Origin: an uncultured Bacilli bacterium
GTDB taxonomy: Bacteria; Bacillota_I; Bacilli_A; RF39; UBA660
Direction: 5' to 3'
DNA length: 14,244 nt
Assembly: GCA_947629125.1 (NCBI GenBank)
Contig: CANRCO010000022.1
Span: 1-14,244, forward strand
A program made the translations under genes and the position numbers. The notes beneath the pieces are model-generated. The model was given only the letters and a program-made list of their open reading frames with translations, did no database searches and was not told the DNA's origin. Of the stretch, positions 4,556 through 13,447 are shown piece after piece; the first letter of the stretch is position 1; each line of letters opens with the position of its first letter.

Positions 4556-7360
4556 ATGGATAAAATTATTGTTAAAGGAGCAAGAGAAAATAATTTAAAA
4601 AATATTGATATTGAGATACCTAAAAATAAATTAGTTATTGTAACTGGTGTTTCTGGTAGTGGTAAAAGTAGTTTAGCTTTTGATACAATTTATGCTGAGG
4701 GGCAAAGACGTTATGTTGAAAGTTTAAGTGCTTATGCTCGGCAATTTTTAGGTAATACAGAAAAACCTGATGTAGATAGTATTGAAGGTTTAAGTCCTAG
4801 TATTTCTATTGACCAAAAAACCACTAATAAAAATCCTCGAAGTACGGTTGGTACTATTACAGAAATTTATGATTATTTAAGATTATTGTATGCACGGATT
4901 GGTACTCCTTATTGTCCAAAACATAAAATTCCTATTACTCACCAAAGTATTGAAGAAATGACTAATAAGGTATTAGAATACGGAGATGGAACTAAAATAG
5001 AAGTATTAGCTCCGATTGTTCATGGGGAAAAAGGTACTCATAAAGATTTAATTAATGATTTAAGAATGCAAGGTTTTGCCCGTATTAGAATTAATGGGGT
5101 AGTTCGTAGTTTAGATGAAGAAATTACTTTAGAAAAAAATATAAAATCTAATATAGATGTAGTAATTGATAGAATTGTAATTAATAGTGAAGACCGCAGT
5201 CGAATTTTTGAAGCTATTGAACTTAGTACTAAACTTGCTAACGGAAAAGTTGTCATTAATGTAATTGATGGCGAAGAATTTGTTATGAGTGAAAAATATG
5301 CTTGTATTGAATGTAATTATTCTTTACCGGAATTAGAGCCTCGTTTATTTTCTTTTAACTCTCCATATGGTGCATGCAGCGATTGTAAAGGTTTAGGTAC
5401 TAAACTAGAAATCAATGAAGATTTAATTATTCCTGATAAAAATAAAAGTATCAATGAGGGAGCTATTGCTACAATTAGTAGTGAACAAAATATTTATATG
5501 ATGTCTTTAGCTACTGTTTGTGATTTTTATAATATTGATATGAATAAACCTATTAAAGATTTAACCAAGAAAGAATTAGATATTATTCTTTATGGTAGTC
5601 GTGATATTATTAAATTTAAATATGTGTCGAAAAATGGTAATATTCGTTATACTAATGATTTTTATGAAGGAGTTATTAATAACTTAGAACGTCGTCATAG
5701 AGAAACTTCTAGTAATTGGATTAGAGAATGGTTAGAAAGTTATATGATTGAATCTCCTTGTAAAAAGTGTCATGGTAAAAGATTAAATGAAAGTGTTTTA
5801 AATATTTTTATTAATAAAAAGAATATTTATGATATGTGTGATTTATCAATTGAAGATTTATATGACTTTATTAGTAATTTAAAATTAAATCGTGAACAAA
5901 AAGATATTAGCGAATTATTAATTAAAGAAATTAAAGACCGCTTACTATTTTTAATTAATGTTGGTCTTAGTTATTTAACTTTAAATCGTAGTGCTGCTAC
6001 TTTATCTGGTGGTGAATCACAAAGAATTCGCCTGGCAACTCAAATTGGTAGTAGACTTTCGGGTGTTTTATATGTTTTAGATGAACCTAGTATTGGTTTA
6101 CATCAAAAAGATAATGAAAAGTTAATTAATTCTTTAAAAGAAATGCGTGATTTAGGTAATTCTTTGTTAGTTGTAGAACATGATACTGATACTATGTTAG
6201 CTAGTGATTACATTATAGATATTGGTCCTGGAGCTGGAGTTAATGGTGGTGAGGTAGTAGCATGTGGTAAACCAGAGGAAATAATTAAAAATCCCCGTAG
6301 TATTACAGGTATGTATTTAAGTGGTAAAAAGAATATAGCTGTTCCTAAAAAACGTCGTAAAGGTAATGGCAAATTCTTAGAAATTGTAAATGCTCAAGAA
6401 AACAATTTAAAGAAGATAAATGTTAAAATTCCTCTTAATACATTAACATTGGTAACAGGTGTTTCTGGTAGTGGTAAAAGTAGTTTAATTAATGAAATAC
6501 TTTACAAAAGTTTAGCAAAAAAAATCTATCATGCTAAAGATATACCTGGTAAGCATAAAGAAATTAAAGGTATCGATTATATTGACAAAGTTGTTCATGT
6601 TTCACAAGACGCTATTGGTCGTACTCCAAGAAGTAATCCCGCAACTTATATTGGTTTATTTGATGATATTCGCGATTTATATGCTAGTACAAAAGAAAGT
6701 AAAATGCGCGGTTATGAAAAGGGTAGATTTTCCTTTAATGTTAAAGGTGGACGTTGTGAAGCTTGCCAAGGAGACGGTATTAAAAAAATTGAAATGCATT
6801 TTTTGCCAGATGTTTATGTTGATTGTGATGTATGTAAAGGTAAACGCTATAACAAAGAAACTTTAGACATTAAATTTAAAGGTAAAAACATTGCCGAAGT
6901 TTTAGATATGCGAGTAAGTGAAGCTTTAACTTTTTTTGAAAATGTTCCTAAGATATATAATAAGGTTAAGATATTAGATGAAGTTGGGCTAAGTTATATT
7001 AAATTAGGCCAAAGTGCTCCTACTTTATCTGGTGGTGAAGCAGTACGTATTAAACTAGCTAAGGAATTGCAAAAAAAACCAACTGGTCGCAGTATTTATA
7101 TTTTAGATGAACCTACAACAGGATTACATACTGAAGATATTAAAAAATTGTTAGATATTTTAAATCGTATTGTTGATAATGGTGATACTGTTATTGTAAT
7201 TGAACATAATTTAGATGTAATTAAAGTAGCAGATTATATAATTGATTTAGGACCAGATGGTGGTAAAAATGGTGGTAACTTAGTAGCTTATGGTACACCA
7301 GAAGAGATAATTAAAAATAAAAAATCTTACACAGGTGAATATTTAAAAAAGATACTATAA
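4556..7360 (+). CDS. uvrA: Excinuclease ABC subunit A (UvrA)
   Basis: DNA-damage recognition ATPase of nucleotide excision repair; it dimerises and loads UvrB at lesions. From the ATG at 4556 it is 934 residues, the normal family length. Both ABC modules are intact: Walker A GVSGSGKSS at residues 31-39 and 635-643, signature LSGGE at 483 and 824, and Walker B ending LDEP after each. Zinc-binding pairs are complete: Cys250/253 with Cys274/277, and Cys734/737 with Cys757/760. The frame is open upstream to GTG 4544, but MDKIIVKGAREN at 4556 is the usual UvrA start and GGTGA at 4546-4550 serves as its ribosome site. uvrB is not adjacent, so this appears to be a single-gene unit. Confidence 0.97.
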   Translation: MDKIIVKGARENNLKNIDIEIPKNKLVIVTGVSGSGKSSLAFDTIYAEGQRRYVESLSAYARQFLGNTEKPDVDSIEGLSPSISIDQKTTNKNPRSTVGTITEIYDYLRLLYARIGTPYCPKHKIPITHQSIEEMTNKVLEYGDGTKIEVLAPIVHGEKGTHKDLINDLRMQGFARIRINGVVRSLDEEITLEKNIKSNIDVVIDRIVINSEDRSRIFEAIELSTKLANGKVVINVIDGEEFVMSEKYACIECNYSLPELEPRLFSFNSPYGACSDCKGLGTKLEINEDLIIPDKNKSINEGAIATISSEQNIYMMSLATVCDFYNIDMNKPIKDLTKKELDIILYGSRDIIKFKYVSKNGNIRYTNDFYEGVINNLERRHRETSSNWIREWLESYMIESPCKKCHGKRLNESVLNIFINKKNIYDMCDLSIEDLYDFISNLKLNREQKDISELLIKEIKDRLLFLINVGLSYLTLNRSAATLSGGESQRIRLATQIGSRLSGVLYVLDEPSIGLHQKDNEKLINSLKEMRDLGNSLLVVEHDTDTMLASDYIIDIGPGAGVNGGEVVACGKPEEIIKNPRSITGMYLSGKKNIAVPKKRRKGNGKFLEIVNAQENNLKKINVKIPLNTLTLVTGVSGSGKSSLINEILYKSLAKKIYHAKDIPGKHKEIKGIDYIDKVVHVSQDAIGRTPRSNPATYIGLFDDIRDLYASTKESKMRGYEKGRFSFNVKGGRCEACQGDGIKKIEMHFLPDVYVDCDVCKGKRYNKETLDIKFKGKNIAEVLDMRVSEALTFFENVPKIYNKVKILDEVGLSYIKLGQSAPTLSGGEAVRIKLAKELQKKPTGRSIYILDEPTTGLHTEDIKKLLDILNRIVDNGDTVIVIEHNLDVIKVADYIIDLGPDGGKNGGNLVAYGTPEEIIKNKKSYTGEYLKKIL

Positions 7361-7391
7361 AAATATTTTTCTAGCTTTTCTATTAAATTAG

Positions 7392-7400
7392 TGATATTAT
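7392..7400 (+). promoter_or_regulatory. Possible promoter of the Asn/Pro-tailed membrane protein gene
   Basis: TGATATTAT (7392-7400) is an extended -10, 31 bases before the start codon, without an evident -35. No convincing terminator separates it from uvrA (only a short AAAAATATTTTT palindrome near 7360-7370), so read-through from uvrA is possible. Confidence 0.35.
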
Positions 7401-7431
7401 TATGTCATAAATAATAAGAAGGGTTGATAGT

Positions 7432-8556
7432 ATGCGAAAAGTATGTGGCTTATTTGCGGTTACTTTATTTGTTTTAAGCTGTCTATGTATCGCTTATGGT
7501 TTTGTGTTAAATGACTTTTCATCAAGCCCTTTATATAAGTTATCAACTGCTTATATTTTAATTAGTTTACCTGGTTGTATAATTGCTTCAGTATCGAAAA
7601 GAAGTGACATGACTTGGTTATCCGGTATTGGATTAATTTTTGTTGTGGCTTTTTTTATTTTATTTATGTTATATAATTTATTTAATATTCAAAATTTATT
7701 AATGACTCAACTTATTGCTACTTTGTTATATTTAAGTTTTTTAGTCGCTTATATTGCTTTATTATGCCATATTCAAAATAATAATATTTCTGTATCGTTA
7801 TGTAAGGCTTTATCAGTTCTTTTAATCATAGTTTTTGGTGTTATTGTAATTTGGAATTTCTGGGCAGTTAAAGATATAACTATTAACACACTATATACTT
7901 TTCTTAATAACTTCTTAGTAATAGTCTTACTTTTATCGTTAGGTTTAGGTATTGCTGCATTTATGTTAAGTGTTACTTTCTATGAACGGGAAGATGTTGT
8001 TAGTGATGTAGTTAATTTTGGTAATATTAGTGCCAATCCACAAGTTATTGGTAATTCTATGGTTAATCGACCACTTGTAAATAACCCAGTTAATGCTCCA
8101 GTTAATACCATGCCATCATATAATTTCAATCCTTCAAATATGATGAATAATAATCCAGTAGCTAATCCTAATCCTATTATGAACCCTAATCCAATTATGA
8201 ATCCAAATCCAATTGCTAATCCTAATCCAGCAATTGATACTTTAAATACTGATGTTGTAAATCCTAATATTACTGAAATACCAATGATTAGTAATAATCC
8301 GATTGAATCTAGTCAAATTGTCAATCCCCAAATTCAAAATCCAACTGCAGTTCCGACTGTGAATAATAATGTTCAAGTTCAAAGTGCTAAACCGGGAAGC
8401 AATATTGTAACAATTCCTTTAGACTTTATGAATCCAAATCTAAGTAGTCCAAGCCCAACTAATCCATCAACTATTCCAGTTACTCCACCAGTTGTTAATG
8501 TTACACAAACTAATAATATACCTAATGCAAATTCTAATAATAATTTGAATCAATAA
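7432..8556 (+). CDS. Multi-pass membrane protein with Asn/Pro-rich C-terminal tail
   Basis: A 374-residue protein of unrecognised family. Residues 1-~182 hold about six hydrophobic segments (near 5-26, 36-52, 63-85, 89-112, 122-146 and 154-180) with short loops. From ~195 the protein becomes a long low-complexity tail dominated by Asn, Pro, Val, Ile, Thr and Ser, with four six-residue NPNP(I/A) units at 245-268. The tail has almost no charged residues and is probably disordered. AAGGG at 7419-7423 supports the ATG at 7432. The helices suggest an integral membrane protein, but no transporter, protease or sensor motif was seen, and no function is proposed. A terminator follows and overlaps the S10 operon promoter. 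Confidence 0.7.
   Translation: MRKVCGLFAVTLFVLSCLCIAYGFVLNDFSSSPLYKLSTAYILISLPGCIIASVSKRSDMTWLSGIGLIFVVAFFILFMLYNLFNIQNLLMTQLIATLLYLSFLVAYIALLCHIQNNNISVSLCKALSVLLIIVFGVIVIWNFWAVKDITINTLYTFLNNFLVIVLLLSLGLGIAAFMLSVTFYEREDVVSDVVNFGNISANPQVIGNSMVNRPLVNNPVNAPVNTMPSYNFNPSNMMNNNPVANPNPIMNPNPIMNPNPIANPNPAIDTLNTDVVNPNITEIPMISNNPIESSQIVNPQIQNPTAVPTVNNNVQVQSAKPGSNIVTIPLDFMNPNLSSPSPTNPSTIPVTPPVVNVTQTNNIPNANSNNNLNQ
8164..8235 (+). repeat. Four tandem 18-bp coding repeats (NPNPI-type)
   Basis: Four in-frame 18-bp units encode NPNPIM, NPNPIM, NPNPIA and NPNPAI. The units differ mostly at synonymous positions (AAT/AAC, CCT/CCA), so they are diverged rather than freshly expanded. Confidence 0.85.
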
Positions 8557-8585
8557 ATCATATTTAATAATATAGTATAGAAAAT

Positions 8586-8626
8586 ACAAAAATCCTTTAT
8601 TTTATGCTTGATTTTTGTTTTTTTTT
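8586..8626 (+). terminator. Terminator upstream of the S10 operon
   Basis: ACAAAAATC (8586-8594) pairs perfectly with GATTTTTGT (8610-8618) around a 15-base loop, followed by a run of T to 8626. It ends transcription from the membrane protein gene. Its right arm contains the -35 of the next promoter. Confidence 0.7.
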
Positions 8627-8636
8627 AAGCTATAAT
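8608..8636 (+). promoter_or_regulatory. S10 operon promoter
   Basis: TTGATT (8608-8613) and a perfect TATAAT (8631-8636) are spaced by 17 bases. Transcription should start near 8643. It is the only clear promoter seen for the twelve ribosomal protein genes. Confidence 0.8.
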
Positions 8637-8642
8637 GGATTT

Positions 8643-8770
8643 TGTATGACTGCGAAGATATGCGAGGTTGCTGATACGCTAGGTAGAGTTGCTTGGGACT
8701 TATCGAAAATATCAGGTAATTTGCATGGAGCGAGTCTATACTAGATATAGACGAAAGGAGAATTGGCAAT
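8643..8770 (+). promoter_or_regulatory. Structured leader of the S10 operon (candidate ribosomal-protein autoregulatory leader)
   Basis: The ~128-nt untranslated leader is visibly richer in G and C than its surroundings and contains GCGAGGTTGC (8662-8671), a core I recall from S10 leaders of other Bacillota. Near the 3' end a perfect hairpin, GTCTATA-CTAGA-TATAGAC (8734-8752), stands just before the rpsJ ribosome site AAGGAG (8755-8760). No T-run follows this hairpin, so it is not a simple terminator; translational or processing control is more likely. By analogy with other bacteria the ligand could be L4, encoded third in the operon, but nothing in the sequence proves this. Confidence 0.5.
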
Positions 8771-9079
8771 ATGGCAAATAATAAGGTAAGAATTAATCTT
8801 AAGGCTTTTGATCCTAAATTATTGGAAGTAGCTGCATCAAAAATTGTCGATACTGTAAAAAGAACTGGTGGCGATGTAGCAGGACCTGTACCTCTTCCAA
8901 CTGAAATAGAGAAGATCACAGTTTTAAGAGCTGTTCACAAAGACAAGGATGCTAGAGAGCAATTTGAAAGAAGAACTCATAAAAGATTGATCGAAATTAA
9001 AAATCCAAGTAAAGAAACAGTTGATGCATTATCTCACTTAGATTTACCAAGTGGTGTAGACATCAAAATAAAATTATAA
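8771..9079 (+). CDS. rpsJ: 30S ribosomal protein S10
   Basis: Full-length S10 of 102 residues, first gene of the operon. It shows the family pattern: [14 protein letters not shown] at the N-terminus, [29 protein letters not shown] with the conserved GPxPLPT loop, and [14 protein letters not shown] at the end. It sits in the head of the small subunit and also acts with NusB in antitermination. AAGGAG at 8755-8760 provides the ribosome site with a 10-base spacer. Confidence 0.98.
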   Translation: MANNKVRINLKAFDPKLLEVAASKIVDTVKRTGGDVAGPVPLPTEIEKITVLRAVHKDKDAREQFERRTHKRLIEIKNPSKETVDALSHLDLPSGVDIKIKL

Positions 9080-9104
9080 TATATAATAAGGAAGGAAAAG
9101 AAAA

Positions 9105-9908
9105 ATGAAAGGAATCTTAGGACGCAAAATTGGAATGACACAAGTATTTACAAAAGATGGTGTTTTAATTCCTGTAACAGTTGTTGAAGTAGAACCCAAT
9201 GTTGTAATGCAAGTTAAAACTGTTGAAAAAGATGGTTATAGTGCTGTTCAATTAGGCGTATTTGAAAAGAAAGAAAAAAATTCAAACAAACCAAGTGTTG
9301 GTCATGCTAAAAAAGCTAACACAACTCCTAAGCGCTTCTTAAAAGAAATAAGAAATGTTGAAAATGATTATCAACTTGGAGATGTTGTAGGAGTAGATAT
9401 TTTTGAAGTTGGAGACATAGTTGATGTAACTGGTACTTCTAAAGGTAAAGGTTTCCAAGGAACTATCAAAAGACATAATCAATCACGTGGTCCAATGGCT
9501 CATGGATCTCATTATCATCGTGGACCAGGTTCATTAGGTACAATGTTACCAAAAAGAGTACTAAAGGGTAAAAAATTACCAGGCCATATGGGTCATGAAA
9601 CAATTACTATTCAAAATTTAGAAATCATTGAAGTTAATCCAAAAGAAAATTACATTTTAGTCAGTGGAAATATTCCAGGACCAAAAAAATCATTAGTATT
9701 AATTAAATCTGCAATTAAAAATTCTCGTAAGAAAAATCCAAAAGATATTTTATCTTTCGAAGAAACTGTAGTTGATAGTGTTGAAGAAGTAGAAAATACT
9801 AATGCTGAAGTTGAAAATTTGGTAGAAGAAACACCAGTAGTAGAAAATGCTGAAGTTGAAACACCTGAAATTACAGAAGAAAATGATTCTGAAGGAGCAA
9901 GCAATTAA
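9105..9908 (+). CDS. rplC: 50S ribosomal protein L3 with acidic C-terminal extension
   Basis: L3 binds near the 3' end of 23S rRNA and reaches the peptidyl-transferase centre. Residues 1-~206 are a normal L3: [13 protein letters not shown] at the start, [16 protein letters not shown] near 109-124, HRGPGSLG near 138-145, and [16 protein letters not shown] near 158-173. The family usually ends at about 210 residues; this one continues to 267 with a tail in which residues 219-267 hold 18 Asp/Glu and no Lys or Arg. The tail is in frame with no frameshift, and the next gene begins 26 bases later with its own ribosome site. The start follows AAGGAAGG at 9088-9095. Confidence 0.97.
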   Translation: MKGILGRKIGMTQVFTKDGVLIPVTVVEVEPNVVMQVKTVEKDGYSAVQLGVFEKKEKNSNKPSVGHAKKANTTPKRFLKEIRNVENDYQLGDVVGVDIFEVGDIVDVTGTSKGKGFQGTIKRHNQSRGPMAHGSHYHRGPGSLGTMLPKRVLKGKKLPGHMGHETITIQNLEIIEVNPKENYILVSGNIPGPKKSLVLIKSAIKNSRKKNPKDILSFEETVVDSVEEVENTNAEVENLVEETPVVENAEVETPEITEENDSEGASN

Positions 9909-9934
9909 TTGCTTATTCTAGAAAGGAAATAATT

Positions 9935-10558
9935 ATGAGTAAGATAAATGTATTAAACATTAAAGGTGAAAAAGTAAAAGATTTAACTATTAATGATAAT
10001 ATTTGGAAATTTGAACAAAATGCTGATTGTTTGAAAAAAATGATTAGACTTCAATTAGATTCTATGCGTCAAGGAACTCACAAAACAAAATCAAGAAGTG
10101 AAGTTTCTGGCGGTGGTAAAAAACCATGGAAACAAAAAGGAACAGGTCGCGCTAGACAAGGTTCAATTAGAGCTACACAATGGCGTGGCGGTGGAATAGC
10201 TCATGGTGTTACACCAAGAGATTATACATTTAAAATAAATCGCAAAGAAAGAGTTATTGCTTTAAAATCAGCTTTGGCTGATAAATTTGGCACTAAAAAA
10301 TTAATCGTTGTTGATAATTTAAATTTAGAAAATTTAAAAACTAAAGAAGCTTTAACAGTATTAAATAATTTAAAGTTAGAAGGTAAAGTTTTATTTGTTA
10401 CTAAAGAAGATTGCGAAAATTTATATATGGCAACACGTAATTTAGGTTATGTTTGTGCAATCTTAGCTAATGAAATAAATTGTTATGATTTAGTTAATGC
10501 TAATTATTTAGTTTGTGATGAAGAAGCTGTTAAAGCTATAGAGGAGGCGCTTCAATAA
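9935..10558 (+). CDS. rplD: 50S ribosomal protein L4
   Basis: A 207-residue L4 of usual length. The conserved extended loop is clear at ~60-95 (SGGGKKPWKQKGTGRARQGS, then RGGGIAHGVTPRDY), the part that reaches into the polypeptide exit tunnel. The C-terminal half is the globular alpha/beta domain. In several bacteria L4 represses its own operon through the leader. The start follows AAAGGAAAT, and the stop TAA shares its last base with the rplW start codon, which suggests translational coupling. Confidence 0.98.
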   Translation: MSKINVLNIKGEKVKDLTINDNIWKFEQNADCLKKMIRLQLDSMRQGTHKTKSRSEVSGGGKKPWKQKGTGRARQGSIRATQWRGGGIAHGVTPRDYTFKINRKERVIALKSALADKFGTKKLIVVDNLNLENLKTKEALTVLNNLKLEGKVLFVTKEDCENLYMATRNLGYVCAILANEINCYDLVNANYLVCDEEAVKAIEEALQ

Positions 10559-10833
10559 TGAAAGATTATAATGATATTATAATAGCTCCTGTTATAACTG
10601 AAAAAACTAGTGATAATGCTAAAAATAATGTTTATACCTTTAAAGTTATTAAAAAAGCAACTAAACCACAAATAAAATTTGCAATTGAAAAAGCTTTTAA
10701 TGTTCATGTAAAAAGTATAAACACACTTATTACCAAACCAAAAGATAAACGCGTAGGCAAATATACTGGTAAAACCAAAACTTATAAAAAGGCTTTCGTA
10801 ACATTAAAAGATGGCGAAAGTATAGAGTATTAG
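10558..10833 (+). CDS. rplW: 50S ribosomal protein L23
   Basis: A 91-residue L23 near the exit of the ribosomal tunnel, the docking site for trigger factor and SRP. Conserved features are IIIAPVITEKTSDNA at the N-terminus, IKFAIEKAFNVHVKSINT in the centre, and RVGKYTGKTKTYKKAFVTLKDG toward the end. The ATG overlaps the rplD stop by one base (TAATG), with GAGGAGG at 10541-10547 inside rplD. Confidence 0.98.
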   Translation: MKDYNDIIIAPVITEKTSDNAKNNVYTFKVIKKATKPQIKFAIEKAFNVHVKSINTLITKPKDKRVGKYTGKTKTYKKAFVTLKDGESIEY

Positions 10834-10850
10834 TAAGGAGTTGATATATT

Positions 10851-11681
10851 ATGGCTATAAAAAATTATAAACCTACCACAAATGGTAGACGTAATATGAC
10901 GACATTAATTAATGAAGAAATAACTACATCTACTCCTACTAAATCACTTTTACAAAAGAAAAGTAAAACTGGTGGTAGAAACAATTCAGGTAAAATGACA
11001 GTTCGTCATATTGGTGGCGGAGCAAAACAAAAATATCGCGTTATCGATTTTAAAAGAAATAAAACAGGTGTTACTGGTCGAGTAGCTAGTATTGAATACG
11101 ACCCAAACAGAAGTGCTAATATTTGTTTGATTAACTATCTTGATGGTGAAAAAAGATATATTATCGCTCCAAAGGGTATTAAAGTAGGAAATATTGTTGA
11201 AAGTGGAGAAAATGTTGATATCAAAGTTGGTAATGCATTACCTCTACAAAATATTCCTGTTGGTACAGTAGTTCACTGTATAGAATTACAACCAGGAAAG
11301 GGTGCTGAAATATGTCGTAGTGCAGGAACATCAGCTCAAATCCTAGGTCGTGAAGGGAAATATGTTTTACTAAGATTACAATCTGGTGAAACGAGAAAAA
11401 TCTTAGGAACATGCATGGCAACTATTGGTGTAGTTGGCAATGAAGATTATGAATTAGTTAATTTAGGTAAAGCTGGACGTAAACGTCATATGGGAATTAG
11501 ACCTACTAACCGTGGTAGTGTTATGAACCCTAATGACCATCCACATGGTGGTGGAGAAGGACGTGCACCAATTGGACGTAAGGGACCTCTTACTCCCTGG
11601 GGTAAACCAGCTTTAGGATATAAAACACGTAATAAGAAAAAAGCATCTAACAAATTAATTGTTAGTAGAAAGAAAAAGTAG
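10851..11681 (+). CDS. rplB: 50S ribosomal protein L2
   Basis: A 276-residue L2, required for subunit association and peptidyl-transferase activity. It has the [20 protein letters not shown] segment near 42-61, the central SH3-like beta barrel, and the strongly conserved C-terminal loop [15 protein letters not shown] near 223-237, whose histidines lie near the active centre, followed by a basic tail. AAGGAG at 10835-10840 precedes the start. Confidence 0.98.
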   Translation: MAIKNYKPTTNGRRNMTTLINEEITTSTPTKSLLQKKSKTGGRNNSGKMTVRHIGGGAKQKYRVIDFKRNKTGVTGRVASIEYDPNRSANICLINYLDGEKRYIIAPKGIKVGNIVESGENVDIKVGNALPLQNIPVGTVVHCIELQPGKGAEICRSAGTSAQILGREGKYVLLRLQSGETRKILGTCMATIGVVGNEDYELVNLGKAGRKRHMGIRPTNRGSVMNPNDHPHGGGEGRAPIGRKGPLTPWGKPALGYKTRNKKKASNKLIVSRKKK

Positions 11682-11690
11682 GAGGTTGTA

Positions 11691-11954
11691 ATGGCAAGAA
11701 GTTTAAAAAAAGGTGCTTTTGTTGATGATCATTTATTAACAAAAGTTGAAAAATTAAATGCAGAAAATAAAAAAGAAGTAATTAAAACCTGGTCAAGACG
11801 TTCTACAATTTACCCACAATTTGTTGGGCATACAATTGCTGTTCATAATGGTAAAACTCATGTTCCTGTATACATTACTGAAGATATGGTCGGCCATAAA
11901 CTTGGAGAGTTTGTTTTAACTCGTAATTTTGGCGGACATGCAGGACAAAAGTAG
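11691..11954 (+). CDS. rpsS: 30S ribosomal protein S19
   Basis: An 87-residue S19 of the small-subunit head, which contacts S13 and the A-site region. The N-terminus [16 protein letters not shown] and centre [23 protein letters not shown] are typical; the end reads [17 protein letters not shown], where most family members have EF(A/S)PTR. The ribosome site AGGAGGT (11680-11686) overlaps the rplB stop. Confidence 0.98.
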   Translation: MARSLKKGAFVDDHLLTKVEKLNAENKKEVIKTWSRRSTIYPQFVGHTIAVHNGKTHVPVYITEDMVGHKLGEFVLTRNFGGHAGQK

Positions 11955-11964
11955 GAGGTAACAA

Positions 11965-12348
11965 ATGGAAGCATATGCAATACATAAAAACGCTTTAGTA
12001 GCTCCTCGTAAAGCTCGAATGACTTTAGATTTAATTAGAGGCAAAAAAGTTTCTGTAGCTGAAGCTATATTAGAAAATACTAATACAAAAAGCAGTAGAT
12101 TAATTATTAAAGTTTTAAAGTCAGCAGTAGCTAACGCTATTAATAACGAAGGTGCTAATGAAGATGATTTAGTAATTAAAGAATGTTACATAAATCCAGG
12201 ACCAGTTTATAAAAGAATAAAATTTGCTAGTCGTGGTAATGTTGATCGTCGAGATAAAAGAACAAGTCACATTTATGTTAAAGTTACAGATAACAAAAAT
12301 TTAACGACTGAAGACGAAACTACTAAAATAGAAAAGAAAGGAGCATAA
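11965..12348 (+). CDS. rplV: 50S ribosomal protein L22
   Basis: A 127-residue L22 that lines the exit tunnel with its long beta hairpin. Conserved segments are APRKARMTLDLIRGK (13-27), LKSAVANAINNEGA near 51-64, and the hairpin ending GNVDRRDKRTSHIYVKVTD. The C-terminus carries about 14 residues beyond the usual ~112, a polar Thr/Glu/Lys tail. AGGAGGT at 11953-11959 overlaps the rpsS stop. Confidence 0.98.
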   Translation: MEAYAIHKNALVAPRKARMTLDLIRGKKVSVAEAILENTNTKSSRLIIKVLKSAVANAINNEGANEDDLVIKECYINPGPVYKRIKFASRGNVDRRDKRTSHIYVKVTDNKNLTTEDETTKIEKKGA

Positions 12349-12351
12349 CGA

Positions 12352-13032
12352 ATGGGACAAAAAGTTAATCCAATAGGTTTTCGATTAGGAATTAATAAAG
12401 ATTGGCAATCAAAATGGTATGCTGAAAAAAATGATTATGTTACTAAGTTAAATAAAGACCTTAAAATTCGTGATTTCTTAGCAAAAAATTTAAAAGATGC
12501 AGGAATTGCTTCTGTTCTTATTGAAAGAAAGAAAAACAGATGTGACATTACAATTGAAACTGCTAAACCAGGTGTTATTATTGGTCGTGGCGGTGAAGAT
12601 ATCGAAAAATTAAGAAAAAAAGTTAGTAGATTAGTTAAAGAAGAAGTTTACATTAATATTGTAGAGGTTAAAAATCCAGATTTAAATGCTCAATTAGTTG
12701 CTGATCAAATTGCTAGTCAAATAGAAAATAGAGCACCATTTAGATCTGCTCAAAAAAGAGCAATACGTAATACTATGAAAGCTGGAGCTAAAGGTATAAA
12801 AACTAGTGTATCAGGTCGTTTAGGTGGAGCTGAAATGGCTCGTACTGAAGGGTATACTGAAGGTACTGTTCCACTTCATACTTTAAGAGCTGATGTAGAT
12901 TATGCTATTAGTGAAGCAGATACTACTTACGGAAAAATTGGAGTTAAAGTTTGGATTTATAAATCAGAAATTCTTCCTGCTAAAAAAGTTGCGAAGGGAG
13001 CTAATAAAAATGTTAATGCCAAAAAAGACTAA
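12352..13032 (+). CDS. rpsC: 30S ribosomal protein S3
   Basis: A 226-residue S3. It starts [14 protein letters not shown]; the KH domain carries the GxxG loop in [17 protein letters not shown] (78-94); the C-terminal domain has [15 protein letters not shown] and [10 protein letters not shown]. It forms part of the mRNA entry site and ribosomal helicase. The Lys/Asn-rich tail overlaps the start of rplP by 23 bases. AAAGGAG (12337-12343) is the ribosome site. Confidence 0.98.
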   Translation: MGQKVNPIGFRLGINKDWQSKWYAEKNDYVTKLNKDLKIRDFLAKNLKDAGIASVLIERKKNRCDITIETAKPGVIIGRGGEDIEKLRKKVSRLVKEEVYINIVEVKNPDLNAQLVADQIASQIENRAPFRSAQKRAIRNTMKAGAKGIKTSVSGRLGGAEMARTEGYTEGTVPLHTLRADVDYAISEADTTYGKIGVKVWIYKSEILPAKKVAKGANKNVNAKKD

Positions 13033-13447
13033 ATATCGTAAATCACATCGTATTTCATATGATGGTCATGCTAGAGGTAATACTGAACTACATTTTGGTG
13101 ATTACGGATTACAAGCTAAAGAAGGTGCTTGGGTAAGTGCTCGCCAAATTGAAGCAGCTCGTATTGCTATGACTAGATATATGAAACGTGGTGGAAAAGT
13201 ATTTATAAATATATTCCCACATTTACCAATTACTAAAAAACCACTTGAAACTCGTCAAGGTAAAGGTAAAGGCAATGTTGAAGAATATGTAGCTGTAGTA
13301 AAAACTGGTAAAATTATGTTTGAAGTATCTGGTGTTAGTGAAGAGATAGCTCGCGAAGCACTAAGACTTGCTTCTCATAAATTACCTGTAAAATGTAAAT
13401 TTGTTAAAAGAGATGAAGTAAAGGATGGTGATTCTCTTGAAAATTAA
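13010..13447 (+). CDS. rplP: 50S ribosomal protein L16
   Basis: L16 binds between the A-site tRNA elbow and 23S rRNA. The start at 13010 gives [14 protein letters not shown], the usual L16 N-terminus, and 145 residues; the frame is open further left to 12902, but that part is rpsC read in another frame. AAGGGAG at 12994-13000 lies nine bases upstream. Conserved parts include [29 protein letters not shown] and [21 protein letters not shown]. The last residues overlap the rpmC start. Confidence 0.97.
   Translation: MLMPKKTKYRKSHRISYDGHARGNTELHFGDYGLQAKEGAWVSARQIEAARIAMTRYMKRGGKVFINIFPHLPITKKPLETRQGKGKGNVEEYVAVVKTGKIMFEVSGVSEEIAREALRLASHKLPVKCKFVKRDEVKDGDSLEN

Noticed and set aside
6531..6866. 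111-codon plus-strand open frame inside uvrA
   Set aside because: It is out of frame within conserved UvrA domain sequence, including the second zinc-binding region.
8164..8235. Tandem repeats as a possible CRISPR-like array
   Set aside because: Units are 18 bp, in frame, without spacers, and encode NPNP motifs within an open gene.
8602..8919. 105-codon minus-strand open frame over the S10 leader and rpsJ
   Set aside because: It is antisense to S10 and runs through the operon promoter and terminator; no initiation signals.
9650..9904. Minus-strand open frame of 84 codons opposite the rplC tail
   Set aside because: Its Ser/Thr/Phe-rich product is the mirror of Glu/Val/Asn codons on the plus strand. 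The acidic tail is in frame with the L3 core, which is the simpler reading.
12902..13009. Upstream in-frame extension of rplP to 12902
   Set aside because: It is the rpsC coding sequence in another frame. L16 starts MLMPK, which is at 13010, with a good ribosome site.
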